NCBI RefSeq assembly: GCF_004214935.1
Contig: NZ_SFCC01000005.1
Coordinates: 310,001 to 374,000 of the forward strand
Direction of reading: 5' to 3'
DNA from: Amycolatopsis suaedae
GTDB taxonomy: Bacteria > Actinomycetota > Actinomycetes > Mycobacteriales > Pseudonocardiaceae
DNA length: 64,000 nucleotides
Of the stretch, positions 1 through 8,918 are shown one piece after another. Positions within the stretch are counted from its first letter, which is position 1. Every line of letters starts with the position of its first letter. A model generated the notes under the pieces. That model ran no database searches, was not told where the DNA came from, and saw nothing but the letters and a program-made list of their open reading frames with translations. A program made the position numbers and the translations under genes.

Positions 1-2342
1 CGGCGCCCGGAGATCCCCAGCTTGCGGTAGACGCTGGACAGATGGAACTCGATGGTTCGCAGGGTCAGGTTCTGCGACTCGGCGATCCGGCGGTTGCTCA
101 GCCCGGCCCGGGCGAGTTCGGCGATCTTCCTTTCCTGTGCGGTCAGGCGGATCCCGGCCTGCTGGCTCAGTCGCCGCAGTGCCGCCACGGCCCGGCTGGA
201 CCAGCGCTGGTAGCCGCCTTTCGCGGCGAGTTCGCCGACCGCCCGCAGCACGGTCCGCGCCTCCGGGTAGCGGTGTCCGGAGCTGAGGAACTGGGCGAGG
301 TCGTAGCGTGCGCGCAGCAGCGCGTCGGCCGGGTAGTCGGCGAGGAGGTCGGCTGCCTTGGCGATCTCCTCGGGTGTCCTGGCGACCACCACGGCGTGGG
401 CGTGCGCGGCGACCCCGATCGTGCGCCGGTCGCCCCATCTTCGTGCCAGGGCGAGTTCGCGCTCGGCGAGCACGGCGGCGAGCCTGCGCCGTCCGGACGC
501 GTCCGCGCACAGCGACGCGCGGGACCGCCAGGCCGACACCGCCGGGTTGTGCACGCACGCCGCGGTGAGCAGGTGGCCGCATTCGAGGAAGGCAGCTCTG
601 GCGAGGTCCTGGTGGTCGGTGGCGAGCGCGAGGTCGCCCAGTGCCGCCAGCAATTCCGGCTTGTCGCCCGGCCCGGGCGGGTCCGGATCGCTCAGGTGGT
701 CCAGGGCGAGGCCGTGTGCGTGGTCGAGGTCCCCGAGGTCGACGGCCGCGGCGATGGACCACGCCACCAGCAGTTCGCGCAGCGGCGACCGGCCGTCGTC
801 GAGCAGTCCGCGCAGGAGGTCCGCGGCCGTGCCGGGGTCGCCGCGCAGCCAGGCCAGCCGGGCCCGCAGGGCGGTGACGAACTCGCCGTGCTGCCCGTTC
901 TGGCGTTCGCAGTGGTACGCGGCGAGATCGGTCGCCCCGGCGTGGACCAGTGCCAGCACCGCACACCAGAAGGCGAGCAGGTCGCCGCGGCTGTCCGAGC
1001 CGAGCACGAGCGCGGCGTCCTGGACGACGGCGGCACGATCGTGCCCGTGGTTGGCCAGCGCGACGGCCCGCAGCGCACGGACCCGTTCCGGCGACGCCGC
1101 ACCGGCGGCCTGGGCGACCGCGACGCCGCCGGGAACGTAGGGCACGCCAGGCGGTTTCACCACCGTGCCCGTGTCGAGCATCCCGGTCCACAGCTCGTCG
1201 CGGCAGCGGATGCCGAGCTTGCGGTAGACCTGGGACAGGTGGAACTCCACGGTGCGGACGGCGAGGAACAGCTTCGCCGCGATGTCCCGGTTGCTGTAGC
1301 CGACCAGCGCCAGGAACGCCACCCTGGTCTCGTTGCGGGTCAGCGCCGGTTCCGGCCGGGTACGCAGCCGCGCCAGCGCGGCCTCGGTGCGCGCGGCCCG
1401 GTGGCCGTTGCCCGCGCCCTGGAACCGGGCGATGGCCTGGTTGAACTGCGCCCTGGCGAACGCGAGCCGCCCGTCCCGCCACAGCCTGCTGCCGACCTCG
1501 TGCCGGATGTCGCCCGCCTCGACGGCCGCGCCGGCCGCCTCCAGCAGTTCCGCGGACTCGTCGAGCAGGTCGATCTGCTCCCGGGAGCCGCCGGCGACGG
1601 CCAGTGTCGCCAGCGCCAGCCCGATCGTCCTCGGTTCGCCCCAGGCCAGCGCCGCCTCGTGTTCCTGCTCGGCGAGGTCGGCCGCCAGCCGGGCCTGCCC
1701 GGTCCGGTGGGCACACGACGCGGCGCGGCGGCGCCACGCCGACCTCGCCGGGTTGACCACCCCGCCCAGTCGCAGGGCCCTGCCGCAGGCCAGATGATCG
1801 GCCAGTGCCGTGACGAACTCGCCCCCGGCCATGGCCACCGCTCCGCGGGCACACAGCAGTTCGGGGGCCAGCTCCGCCTCCGCGCCGCCGTGCCCGGCCA
1901 GTGCCGCCCCGGCACCGGCCGGATCGCCGCGGTCCAGGAGCAGCTCCACCGTCTCGGCGACGACGACCGGGCGGAGCCGCGGATCGGTGACCGTCCGGTG
2001 CAGTGGCTCGTACAGGCTCCACGCGGTGTCCAGGTCGCCCTCGAACCGGGCCGCCCTGGCACGGAACAGGATGGGAAGGATGCTGTCCGGCACGGTGAGC
2101 CGGTTCGCCGCGTCGGCGGCCGGTTCGCCTGCCAGCGCGAGCGTGGTCAGGGCGTCGTAGAGGCAGCGGGGATCCCGTTCACAGCGGGGATCGGTGAGCG
2201 CCCGCTCGGCGAGCCGGACGGCGTCGGGTCGGCGCCTGCCGGCGTCGGTCAACGCCATGGCCCGCGCCGATGGGCACAGGCGCTGCGGCCTGTGGGCTGC
2301 GGTGTCGCAGTGCATGCCGGTGCTCCGCGAAGGTTTCGACAT
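1..2342 (-). CDS. LuxR/LAL-type regulator with two HTH domains, 3' end missing
   Basis: The reading frame is open from the ATG at 2342 to the left edge (at least 780 residues). I translated it by hand through two helix-turn-helix segments of the LuxR (GerE) type. The first lies at about residues 332-386 and contains SNRDIAAKLFLAVRTVEFHL; the second is at the edge, about 731-780, with SNRRIAESQNLTLRTIEFHL. Each is preceded by an alpha-helical TPR-like stretch of the kind found in the C-terminal half of LAL regulators, and the two stretches are visibly related (NPARSAWRRRAASCAHRTG versus NPAVSAWRSRASLCADASG). No N-terminal AAA ATPase domain is present. A GAGGG lies 9 bases before the ATG, and an in-frame GTG at 2345 is an alternative. 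The gene is divergent from the thaumatin-like gene. Its target is unknown and the true C-terminus lies outside the window. Confidence 0.8.
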   Translation of the reverse strand, partial: MSKPSRSTGMHCDTAAHRPQRLCPSARAMALTDAGRRRPDAVRLAERALTDPRCERDPRCLYDALTTLALAGEPAADAANRLTVPDSILPILFRARAARFEGDLDTAWSLYEPLHRTVTDPRLRPVVVAETVELLLDRGDPAGAGAALAGHGGAEAELAPELLCARGAVAMAGGEFVTALADHLACGRALRLGGVVNPARSAWRRRAASCAHRTGQARLAADLAEQEHEAALAWGEPRTIGLALATLAVAGGSREQIDLLDESAELLEAAGAAVEAGDIRHEVGSRLWRDGRLAFARAQFNQAIARFQGAGNGHRAARTEAALARLRTRPEPALTRNETRVAFLALVGYSNRDIAAKLFLAVRTVEFHLSQVYRKLGIRCRDELWTGMLDTGTVVKPPGVPYVPGGVAVAQAAGAASPERVRALRAVALANHGHDRAAVVQDAALVLGSDSRGDLLAFWCAVLALVHAGATDLAAYHCERQNGQHGEFVTALRARLAWLRGDPGTAADLLRGLLDDGRSPLRELLVAWSIAAAVDLGDLDHAHGLALDHLSDPDPPGPGDKPELLAALGDLALATDHQDLARAAFLECGHLLTAACVHNPAVSAWRSRASLCADASGRRRLAAVLAERELALARRWGDRRTIGVAAHAHAVVVARTPEEIAKAADLLADYPADALLRARYDLAQFLSSGHRYPEARTVLRAVGELAAKGGYQRWSSRAVAALRRLSQQAGIRLTAQERKIAELARAGLSNRRIAESQNLTLRTIEFHLSSVYRKLGISGR

Positions 2343-2548
2343 CACGATGAACCCTCGTTGAAGCGCTGTTGTGGATCGCTTACTCAGCGTGCTGATGATA
2401 AGGCCGGGAACGGGCCCGTCAATGAATTGACCGGAAACTTGTCTCGTCGATGTCGCGTGGCGGGGTCGAAATTTTCTGCGGTCGGACCGTGAAGACCGGG
2501 CAGCCACCCACGGCGCAGGATGGTCCGACGCGGCATCCAGGAGGAGAC

Positions 2549-3301
2549 ATGCGCAGGATCCGTTGTGCGGTGCTGGCACTGGTGACGGCCGCGACCGCGG
2601 TGACCGGGAACGCGGCCGCGGCGCAGGCGGCCGATCACACCGTCACCTTCGTCAACCGGTCCGGCCAGACGATCTGGATCGGCAGCGCGGTCAACGCCGA
2701 CGGGTCCCGCAATCTCACCGGGCTGCCCATGCTGCACGACACGCAGCAGGCCACCGTCACCATTCCGGAATCGGGCAATCCCCCGCACTGGCGCGGAAAG
2801 TTCTTCGCCCGGCAGAACTGCACCGGCACCCCGGGCAGTACGTTCCGCTGCGCGATCGGCGACTGCGGCAACCTCGCCGACCGGTGCACCACCGGCGAGC
2901 AGCCGGCGAGCCTGGCGGAGTTCAACTTCGACCGGAACGATCCGATGAAGCTGGCACCCTGGTACAACGTCAGCTACGTCAACGCCGTCTCGCTGTCGAT
3001 CACCATCGACGCACGCGACGCTCAGGTTCCGCCCGGTTCCAAGGAATGCGAGTCGGTCGGCTGCTCGGACCGGCTGCTCGAATCCTGCCCGCCGGAGAAC
3101 CTGACGCGGGACCCGGCAGGCAGGCCGGTGCTGTGCGTCAACCCGAACCGGGACGCCAGAACGCCGTACAGCAACGCGATCTCCAGCCGCTGCCCCAAGG
3201 CGTACGCGTGGTCCAAGCAGGATGCCGAGCAGGGCAACCAGACCGTGCGGCAGTGCCGCTACTGCACCGGTTTCGTGGTGACCTTCCACCGCGGCAGCTG
3301 A
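2549..3301 (+). CDS. Secreted thaumatin-family protein
   Basis: A 250-residue protein starting at the ATG preceded by a perfect GGAGGAGA ribosome site. An earlier in-frame ATG at 2450 has no such site. Residues 1-28 form a signal peptide (MRRIRC, hydrophobic core, cleavage near AAAQA|ADH). The mature part begins HTVTFVNRSGQTIWIGS, as thaumatin-like proteins do, and is cysteine-rich: RCAIGDCGNL and CRYCTGF, with the family's ending of CPKAYAWSKQD and a final beta strand. Thaumatin-like proteins are extracellular, disulphide-rich and often bind or cut beta-glucans. Bacterial members are little studied, so the target is open. It stands alone, divergent from the LuxR gene. Confidence 0.85.
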   Translation: MRRIRCAVLALVTAATAVTGNAAAAQAADHTVTFVNRSGQTIWIGSAVNADGSRNLTGLPMLHDTQQATVTIPESGNPPHWRGKFFARQNCTGTPGSTFRCAIGDCGNLADRCTTGEQPASLAEFNFDRNDPMKLAPWYNVSYVNAVSLSITIDARDAQVPPGSKECESVGCSDRLLESCPPENLTRDPAGRPVLCVNPNRDARTPYSNAISSRCPKAYAWSKQDAEQGNQTVRQCRYCTGFVVTFHRGS

Positions 3302-3321
3302 CGCCACGGTCCGGCACCGCC

Positions 3322-4068
3322 TCACATCCGGGAGCGCAGCACGTCGACCTCGCAACCCGGCGCGAACGCGTCGAAGCCGTGCTCGACCAGCCAGCGGACC
3401 CCCAGCAGGCTTCGCACCGACCACCACGCGCGGAGCACGTCGAGGTCGACATCGGTGCCGTAACCGGCGAGGACGTCACCGAGGTGCCGCTCGTGCCCGA
3501 GCGTGAACGTGGCGAGGTCGAACAGGGCATCACCCCGCCCGGCCTCCGACCAGTCGAGGATGCCGGTGACCTCGTCGCCGTCGACGAAGACGTGCGAGAT
3601 CTGCAGGTCGCCGTGGATGAACGCCGGGGTCCACGGCCGGATCGCGGCCTCGGCGATCTCGCGGTTCCGGGCGACCAGGCCGGCGGGCAGGATGCCGTTC
3701 GCCACGAGCAGCTCGCACTCGCCGTCCAGTTCCGCCGCCAGTTCCCCGGGATCCCGGCGGCGCCGGCCGGTCCAGGGCGGCAACGGCGCCTCGTGCAGCC
3801 GGCGGATGGCGGCGCCCGCCGCGGCCCACGCCGCCGGGGACGCCGCCGACGGCTCACCGAGGCGGCCGAGTCGCCTGCCCCGCAGCGCTGCGATCGCCAG
3901 CACGGACGGCTTGCGCCACAGCACTTCCGGCGTCGGGACCGGCGCCAGGGCCACCGCCTCGGCCTCGACGTCGAGGCGTGCCTGATCGGCGTCCACCTTC
4001 AGGAACACGTCGCCGACCCGCAGGGTCACCCGCTCGGAATGGGCGACGACGACCTCGACCTCCTCCAT
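3322..4068 (-). CDS. APH-fold (aminoglycoside phosphotransferase-like) kinase
   Basis: A 248-residue protein with the C-terminal kinase core of the APH/choline kinase family. The catalytic loop is FIHGDLQISHVFVDGDEV and the metal-binding motif is ILDWSEAGRGDALFDLA. The Asp of HGD is the expected catalytic base and the Asp of LDW the magnesium ligand. The residue usually Asn in HGDxxxxN is His here (HGDLQISH). The N-terminal lobe is short (LRVGDVFLKVDADQ). It may phosphorylate a small molecule; the substrate cannot be read from the sequence, and resistance to an antibiotic is only one possibility. It is a single gene, convergent with the thaumatin-like gene, 20 bases away. Confidence 0.75.
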   Translation of the reverse strand: MEEVEVVVAHSERVTLRVGDVFLKVDADQARLDVEAEAVALAPVPTPEVLWRKPSVLAIAALRGRRLGRLGEPSAASPAAWAAAGAAIRRLHEAPLPPWTGRRRRDPGELAAELDGECELLVANGILPAGLVARNREIAEAAIRPWTPAFIHGDLQISHVFVDGDEVTGILDWSEAGRGDALFDLATFTLGHERHLGDVLAGYGTDVDLDVLRAWWSVRSLLGVRWLVEHGFDAFAPGCEVDVLRSRM

Positions 4069-4089
4069 GGACGCCAGTATCCAGCGCCG

Positions 4090-5448
4090 CTAGAGGACGG
4101 CTCCCAGCGGCAGGATCAACGCGATCGCCACCACGGAGATCACCGTCTCCATGATCGACCAGCTCTTCACCGTCTGGCCGACCGACATGCCGAAGTACTC
4201 CTTCACCAGCCAGAAGCCCGCGTCGTTGACGTGTGAGAAGAACAGCGACCCGGCGCCGATGGCGAGCACCAGCAGGGCGCTGTGCGTCGGGTCCAGCGTG
4301 GCCGCCAGCGGGGCGACGATCCCGGCCGCCGACACCGTGGCGACGGTCGCCGAACCGGTCGCCAGCCGGATCGCCACGGCCACCAGCCAGCCGAGCAGCA
4401 GCGGCGAGAAGTTCGCCCCGGTGGCCAGGTTGGTGATGACGTCACCGACCCCCGCGTCCACGAGCGTCTGCTTGAACCCGCCGCCCGCGCCGACGATCAG
4501 CAGGATTCCGGCGATCGGGCCGAGCGAGTCGGACAGGGTGGCCGACATCCGGCCGCGGGTGAACCCGGCCGGCCTGCCCAGCGTGATCATGCCGAGCAGG
4601 ACGGCGGCGAGCAGCGCGACCAGCGGGTCGCCGACGAAGTCCAGCACCCGGCGCAGCTGGTTCTCCTTGTCCAGCAGGATGTCCGCCAGCGCCTTGCCCA
4701 TCATCAGCACCACCGGCAGCAGCACGGTGGCCACCGTGGCGAGGAAACTCGGCCGCCGCACGGCTTCCTGGTCGCCGGCGGACTCCGGGACGAGGTGCTC
4801 GGGCGCGTGCGCGTCGGGCACCAGCCGGGCGGCGAGCCTGCCGAACAGCGGTCCGGCCACGATCACCGTCGGGATGGCGATCAGCACGCCGAGCGCGAGG
4901 GTGATGCCCACGTTGGCGTTCAGCGCGCCCGCCGCGGCCAGCGGTCCCGGGTGCGGCGGCACCAGGCCGTGCAGCACGGACAGCCCGGCCAGCGCGGGGA
5001 TTCCGAGCAGCAGCAACGGCTGGCCAGTGCGCCGGGAGACCAGCAGCACCACCGGGATCAGCATCACCAGGCCGATCTCGAAGAACATCGGCAACCCGAT
5101 CAACGCGGCGACCAGTGCCATCGCCCACGGCAGCGTCCTGCGGCCGGACCGGGAGATGATCGTGTCGACGATCTGCTCGGCCCCGCCGGAGTCGGCGAGC
5201 AGCTTGCCCAGCATCGCGCCGAGTGCGATCAGCACCCCGACCGAGGCGACGGTGGAACCGACACCCCCGCTGAAGCTCTTGATCAGCTTGTCCACCGGCA
5301 TCCCCGCGACCAGGCCGAGCACGCCCGAACTGAGGATCAGCGCCAGGAACGGGTGCAGCTTCAGCTTGGTGATCAGGACGACGATCAGGGCGATCGCGAG
5401 GAGCGTCGCACCGATCAGCCTCCACTCCCCTGCGGCGAGCGTGCTCAC
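4090..5448 (-). CDS. gntP: Gluconate:H+ symporter, GntP family
   Basis: A 452-residue integral membrane protein with about a dozen hydrophobic segments. GntP-family marks are LALILSSGVLGLVAGMP near the N-terminus, ALIGLPMFFEIGLVMLIPV, GLVPPHPGPLAAAG and LFFSHVNDAGFWLVKEYFG near the C-terminus. The family imports gluconate and related sugar acids with protons. The start is the GTG at 5448, which overlaps the stop of the gluconokinase gene by four bases (GTGA), so the two are translationally coupled. The longer frame that starts further upstream runs inside the kinase gene. Control is probably by the divergent GntR-type regulator at 6039. Confidence 0.92.
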   Translation of the reverse strand: MSTLAAGEWRLIGATLLAIALIVVLITKLKLHPFLALILSSGVLGLVAGMPVDKLIKSFSGGVGSTVASVGVLIALGAMLGKLLADSGGAEQIVDTIISRSGRRTLPWAMALVAALIGLPMFFEIGLVMLIPVVLLVSRRTGQPLLLLGIPALAGLSVLHGLVPPHPGPLAAAGALNANVGITLALGVLIAIPTVIVAGPLFGRLAARLVPDAHAPEHLVPESAGDQEAVRRPSFLATVATVLLPVVLMMGKALADILLDKENQLRRVLDFVGDPLVALLAAVLLGMITLGRPAGFTRGRMSATLSDSLGPIAGILLIVGAGGGFKQTLVDAGVGDVITNLATGANFSPLLLGWLVAVAIRLATGSATVATVSAAGIVAPLAATLDPTHSALLVLAIGAGSLFFSHVNDAGFWLVKEYFGMSVGQTVKSWSIMETVISVVAIALILPLGAVL

Positions 5449-5942
5449 GGGTTGTCCTTTCGGTAGGCGGTGAACGCGGCCTCGACGAGGTCGTCCGGCG
5501 GCGCGCCGACGTCGGCCGTCCAGCCACATTCACCGGGCCGCAGCGGGTCGAGGTCGGCCAGCTGGGAGTCGAGCAGGGACGGCGGCATGAAGTGCCCGCT
5601 GCGACCGCCGATCCTGGCCGCGAGCAGCGGCCGGGTGCCGTGCAGGTGCAGGAACCAGACGTCGCCACCGGCCCGCAGCACGTCGCGGTAGCGGTACTTC
5701 AGAGCCGAGCAGGAAACGACACCGCCGGCCTCGTCGTGGGCCGTGATCCAGGAGGCGATCGCGGTCAGCCACGGCGCCCGGTCGGCGTCGTCGAGCGGGA
5801 CGCCGGAGGTCATCTTGGCGATGTTGGCCGGCGGGTGGAACGCGTCGGCCTCGGCGTAGGCGACGCCCAGCCTGCGGGCGAGCGCGGTACCCACGGTGCT
5901 CTTGCCCGCACCGGCGACACCCATCACCACGACGACCGCCAT
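5445..5942 (-). CDS. gntK: Gluconokinase
   Basis: A 165-residue P-loop kinase that phosphorylates gluconate to 6-phosphogluconate for the pentose phosphate pathway. The Walker A motif is GVAGAGKST at residues 8-16. Other GntK features are the segment YAEADAFHPPANIAKM, with its acidic gluconate-binding loop, SCSALKYRYRDVLR and the lid segment RSGHFMPPSLLDSQ. The length matches the short bacterial GntK family. It is the first gene of the pair with the GntP permease; the promoter region at 5943-6038 is shared with the divergent regulator and holds the operator-like repeats. Confidence 0.95.
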   Translation of the reverse strand: MAVVVVMGVAGAGKSTVGTALARRLGVAYAEADAFHPPANIAKMTSGVPLDDADRAPWLTAIASWITAHDEAGGVVSCSALKYRYRDVLRAGGDVWFLHLHGTRPLLAARIGGRSGHFMPPSLLDSQLADLDPLRPGECGWTADVGAPPDDLVEAAFTAYRKDNP

Positions 5943-5977
5943 CGAAACCTCCTTGGTCCGCGGGACAGTAGACCCAA

Positions 5978-6017
5978 TAAGTACTACTTAATCAAGCAAA
6001 GGTAATACTTAATCGAG
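5978..6017. promoter_or_regulatory. Double operator for the GntR-type regulator
   Basis: The 96-base gap between gntK and the regulator gene holds a 13-bp perfect inverted repeat with a one-base centre, TAAGTACTACTTA (5978-5990). It also holds a direct repeat, TACTTAATCAAG (5985-5996) and TACTTAATCGAG (6006-6017), exactly 21 bases apart, about two helical turns. The A+T-rich run stands out from its surroundings. The position between divergent genes fits an autoregulated FadR/GntR operator overlapping both promoters. Confidence 0.65.
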
Positions 6018-6038
6018 TCAGTACGCTACGGTCTCCCC

Positions 6039-6731
6039 ATGGCCGACGGCGTACACGCGACGATGCTCGACCAGCTCGGCGCCGCGATCGTCAGCGGCGA
6101 GCTGGCACCGGGATCGGTGCTGCGGGTGGAGGAACTACAGACCCGTTTCGGCGCCTCCCGCACCATCGCCAGGGAGGTGGTGCGCACGCTGGAGACGATG
6201 CGGCTGACGTCGAGCAAGCGGCGGGTCGGCGTCACCGTGCGCGAGCAGCCGGAGTGGAACCACTACGACCCGAGGGTCATCCGCTGGCAGCTGGACGGCG
6301 CGAGCAGGCCGGCCGCGCTGCGCACGCTCACCGAGCTGCGGGCCGCGGTCGAGCCGAGCGCGGCCCGGTTCGCCGCGCTGCGGGCCACCCCGGAGCAACG
6401 CGGGCAGTTGCGGGCGCTGGCCACCCGGCTGGCCGCCACCGCGAAGGCCCGTGACCTCACCGCGTTCCTCGGCCACGACATCGAGTTCCACCATCTGGTG
6501 CTGACCGCGTCCGGCAACCCCATGTTCGCCCAGCTCTCCGCCGTGGTCGCCGAGGTGCTCACCGGCCGGACCGGGCACGGCCTGATGCCGGACGAGCCGC
6601 AGCCCGAGGCCGTCGCCCTGCACACGGAGGTGGCGCGGGCGATCGACGACGGCGCCCCCGACCGGGCCGAGCGGGCCCTGCGCGAGATCGTCATCCAGGC
6701 CCGCGAGGAGATGACCGCGCTGCTCGACTGA
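6039..6731 (+). CDS. FadR/GntR-family regulator with FCD domain
   Basis: A 230-residue repressor. Residues 1-70 form a winged helix (LGAAIVSGELAPGSVLRVEE, then FGASRTIAREVVRTLETM and a wing VGVTVRE). Residues 90-225 are an all-helical FCD ligand domain, with metal-ligand candidates in HDIEFHHLVLTASGN and LHTEVARAI. Divergent placement beside gluconate uptake and kinase genes makes it the likely gluconate-responsive repressor of that pair. The ligand is inferred from context, not seen in the sequence. Confidence 0.9.
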   Translation: MADGVHATMLDQLGAAIVSGELAPGSVLRVEELQTRFGASRTIAREVVRTLETMRLTSSKRRVGVTVREQPEWNHYDPRVIRWQLDGASRPAALRTLTELRAAVEPSAARFAALRATPEQRGQLRALATRLAATAKARDLTAFLGHDIEFHHLVLTASGNPMFAQLSAVVAEVLTGRTGHGLMPDEPQPEAVALHTEVARAIDDGAPDRAERALREIVIQAREEMTALLD

Positions 6732-6802
6732 GCCGTCGTCGCGGTGTCCCGCCACTCCGCTCGCGCTGCGAGGCGCCCCGGTTTGCGGCAGGCTGGCTAC
6801 CT

Positions 6803-8692
6803 GTGAGTAGGAAACCGGGAGACGACGTCGAGGCGGCCGCGCTCACCGCCGTGCTGGACGGCCGCTGGGCGGAGCTCAAGCGCGAGGTACGGGCGCAGAT
6901 GGCGCAGGAGACCTTCCTCGACCCGACGGAACTGGACATCGAGGCGCACCGCGCCCAGGTCCTGGAACAGCTGCGTGCGCTGGCCCGGACCGACCGGCCG
7001 GGCCTGGGTTACGACCCGGCCCACGGCGGTGGCGGTGACGTCGGCGGCTCGCTGACGTCGTTCGAGATGCTCGGGTTCGGCGACCTGTCGCTGATGGTCA
7101 AGGCCGGCGTGCAGTGGGGCCTGTTCGGCGGAGCCGTCCAGTTGCTGGGCACCGAGCGGCACCACCGGGAGTACCTGCGCCGGATCACCAGCGGTGAGCT
7201 GCTCGGCTGCTTCGCGATGACCGAGCACGGCCACGGCTCGGACGTCCAGCACCTGCGTACCACGGCCACATTCACCGACGGCGGGTTCGTGATCGACACA
7301 CCGGACGAGTCGGCGGTCAAGGAGTACATCGGCAACGCCGCCCGCGACGGCGAGCTGGCGGTGGTGTTCGCCCAGTTGATCACCGGCGGCGAATCCCGTG
7401 GGGTGCACGCGTTCCTGGTCCCGATCCGGGTCGGCGGCGAGCCCGCGCCGGGGGTGACCATCACCGACTGCGGCCGCAAGGCCGGGCTGAACGGCGTCGA
7501 CAACGGGCGGCTGGCCTTCGACGGCGTACGGGTCGGCAGGGCGGCGCTGCTGAACCGCTTCGCCGACGTCGCCGAGGACGGGACCTACTCCAGTCCGATC
7601 GAGAGCGACAACCGGCGGTTCTTCACCATGCTGGGCACGCTCATCCGGGGCCGCATCAGCGTCGCGGGCAGCGCCGTCAACGCCACCAAGCGGGCGCTGG
7701 CCGTCGCCGTGCGCTACGGCGAGCGGCGGCGGCAGTTCTTCACCCCGGACGGCGACGAGGTCGTCCTGCTGGACTACCGCGCACACCAGCGCAAGCTGCT
7801 GCCCGCGATCGCGAAGACCTACGCGCTGCACTTCGCCCAGGAGCGGCTGGTGTCCACTGTGCACGATCTCGGCACCGAGCCAGCCGAGCACGACCAGCGG
7901 GAGCTGGAGTCGCGGGCCGCCGGGATCAAGGCGGTCGCCACCTGGCACGCCACGCGGACGATCCAGACGGCACGCGAGGCCTGTGGCGGCGCGGGTTACC
8001 TCGCCGAGAACCTGCTGCCCGCGCTGAAGGCGGACACCGACGTCTTCACCACGTTCGAGGGCGACAACACGGTGCTGCTGCAGCTGGTAGCCAAGGGTCT
8101 GCTGACCGGCTACCGCGACTACTTCGCCGACCTGAGCACGCTGGCGACCGTGCGTTTCGCGGCGGAACAGCTGGTGGAGACGTTGCTGGAGCGGACGTCC
8201 GCGCGCAAGGTACTCGACCGGCTCGCCGGTGCCGCCGACGACGAGGTGCTCTTCGACCGGGAGTGGCACCTGCGCCTGTTCGAGGACCGTGAGGAACACG
8301 TCCTCGACGGTGTGGCCCGCCGCCTGCGCAAGGCCGCCGAGTCGGGGGACGCGTTCGCGGCGTTCAACGACGCCCAGGACCACGTCCTGCGGACCGGCCG
8401 CGTCCACGTCGACCGGCTCGTGCTGGAGGCGTTCGCGGCCGCCGTGGACCGCTGCGAGGACTCCGCGGCCGCGGCGTTGCTGGGCCGGTTGTGCGACCTC
8501 TACGCCCTGTCCGACATCGAGGCGGACCGCGCGTGGTTCCTGGAGCACGGCCGCCTGACCTCCGGCCGGGCGAAGGCCGTGACGGCCGCGGTCAACACGC
8601 TGTGTGCCGAACTGCGTCCGTACGCACGGGTGCTGGTGGACGGATTCGCGGTGCCGGAACAGTTCCTGCGCGCCCCGATGCTCGAATCCTGA
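6803..8692 (+). CDS. Acyl-CoA oxidase/dehydrogenase (ACOX type)
   Basis: A 629-residue flavoprotein starting at a GTG. It has the acyl-CoA dehydrogenase middle domain (CFAMTEHGHGSDVQHLRT) and the extended C-terminal helical domain of acyl-CoA oxidases. The signature CGGAGYLAENLLPALKADTD is followed by VFTTFEGDNTVLLQLVAKG; the Glu of FEGDN is the catalytic base in ACOX enzymes. It would oxidise acyl-CoA to trans-2-enoyl-CoA, passing electrons to oxygen if it is a true oxidase. Oxidase and dehydrogenase cannot be separated by eye. It stands alone with no beta-oxidation partner beside it. Confidence 0.85.
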   Translation: MSRKPGDDVEAAALTAVLDGRWAELKREVRAQMAQETFLDPTELDIEAHRAQVLEQLRALARTDRPGLGYDPAHGGGGDVGGSLTSFEMLGFGDLSLMVKAGVQWGLFGGAVQLLGTERHHREYLRRITSGELLGCFAMTEHGHGSDVQHLRTTATFTDGGFVIDTPDESAVKEYIGNAARDGELAVVFAQLITGGESRGVHAFLVPIRVGGEPAPGVTITDCGRKAGLNGVDNGRLAFDGVRVGRAALLNRFADVAEDGTYSSPIESDNRRFFTMLGTLIRGRISVAGSAVNATKRALAVAVRYGERRRQFFTPDGDEVVLLDYRAHQRKLLPAIAKTYALHFAQERLVSTVHDLGTEPAEHDQRELESRAAGIKAVATWHATRTIQTAREACGGAGYLAENLLPALKADTDVFTTFEGDNTVLLQLVAKGLLTGYRDYFADLSTLATVRFAAEQLVETLLERTSARKVLDRLAGAADDEVLFDREWHLRLFEDREEHVLDGVARRLRKAAESGDAFAAFNDAQDHVLRTGRVHVDRLVLEAFAAAVDRCEDSAAAALLGRLCDLYALSDIEADRAWFLEHGRLTSGRAKAVTAAVNTLCAELRPYARVLVDGFAVPEQFLRAPMLES

Positions 8693-8741
8693 CGCCCGGA
8701 CGGGTGGTGCGGCGCAGCGCTCCGCCGCACCACCCGGGCCA

Positions 8742-8918
8742 CTACGGAAGCTGGGGCAGCTGAGGCAGCTCCACCTGGAGGTCGCCCTGCACCGGCAGCT
8801 CGATCACCGGCTCCAGGCCGATCGAACCGCCGATGAGGGCATTGGCACTACCCGCACCGACGAACAGCGCCGTGCCGACCACAATCGCCGAAACGCCGAC
8901 CTTCGCGAACTTACGCAT
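8742..8918 (-). CDS. Small secreted peptide, 58 residues
   Basis: A short gene read by hand. The ATG at 8918 is preceded by GAGGAGA at ideal spacing. The product begins MRKFAKVGVSAIVVGTALFV and has a clear signal peptide with cleavage near SANA|LIGGS. The mature peptide of about 32 residues is acidic and built from short Leu-Pro/Glu repeats (LEPVIELPVQGDLQVELPQL then PQLP). It has no cysteine. It has the look of small exported actinomycete peptides, but I do not recognise a family. It is convergent with the acyl-CoA oxidase gene and has a long A+T-richer upstream region. Confidence 0.75.
   Translation of the reverse strand: MRKFAKVGVSAIVVGTALFVGAGSANALIGGSIGLEPVIELPVQGDLQVELPQLPQLP

Noticed and set aside
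42..2492. An 816-codon open frame on the + strand
   Set aside because: It is the antisense shadow of the LuxR-type gene. Its translation is Gly/Arg/Gln-rich with no domain, whereas the minus strand shows two clear HTH domains.
6797..8548. A 583-codon frame antisense to the acyl-CoA oxidase gene
   Set aside because: The + strand protein has complete ACOX motifs; the antisense translation is low-complexity, a usual effect of high GC in third codon positions.
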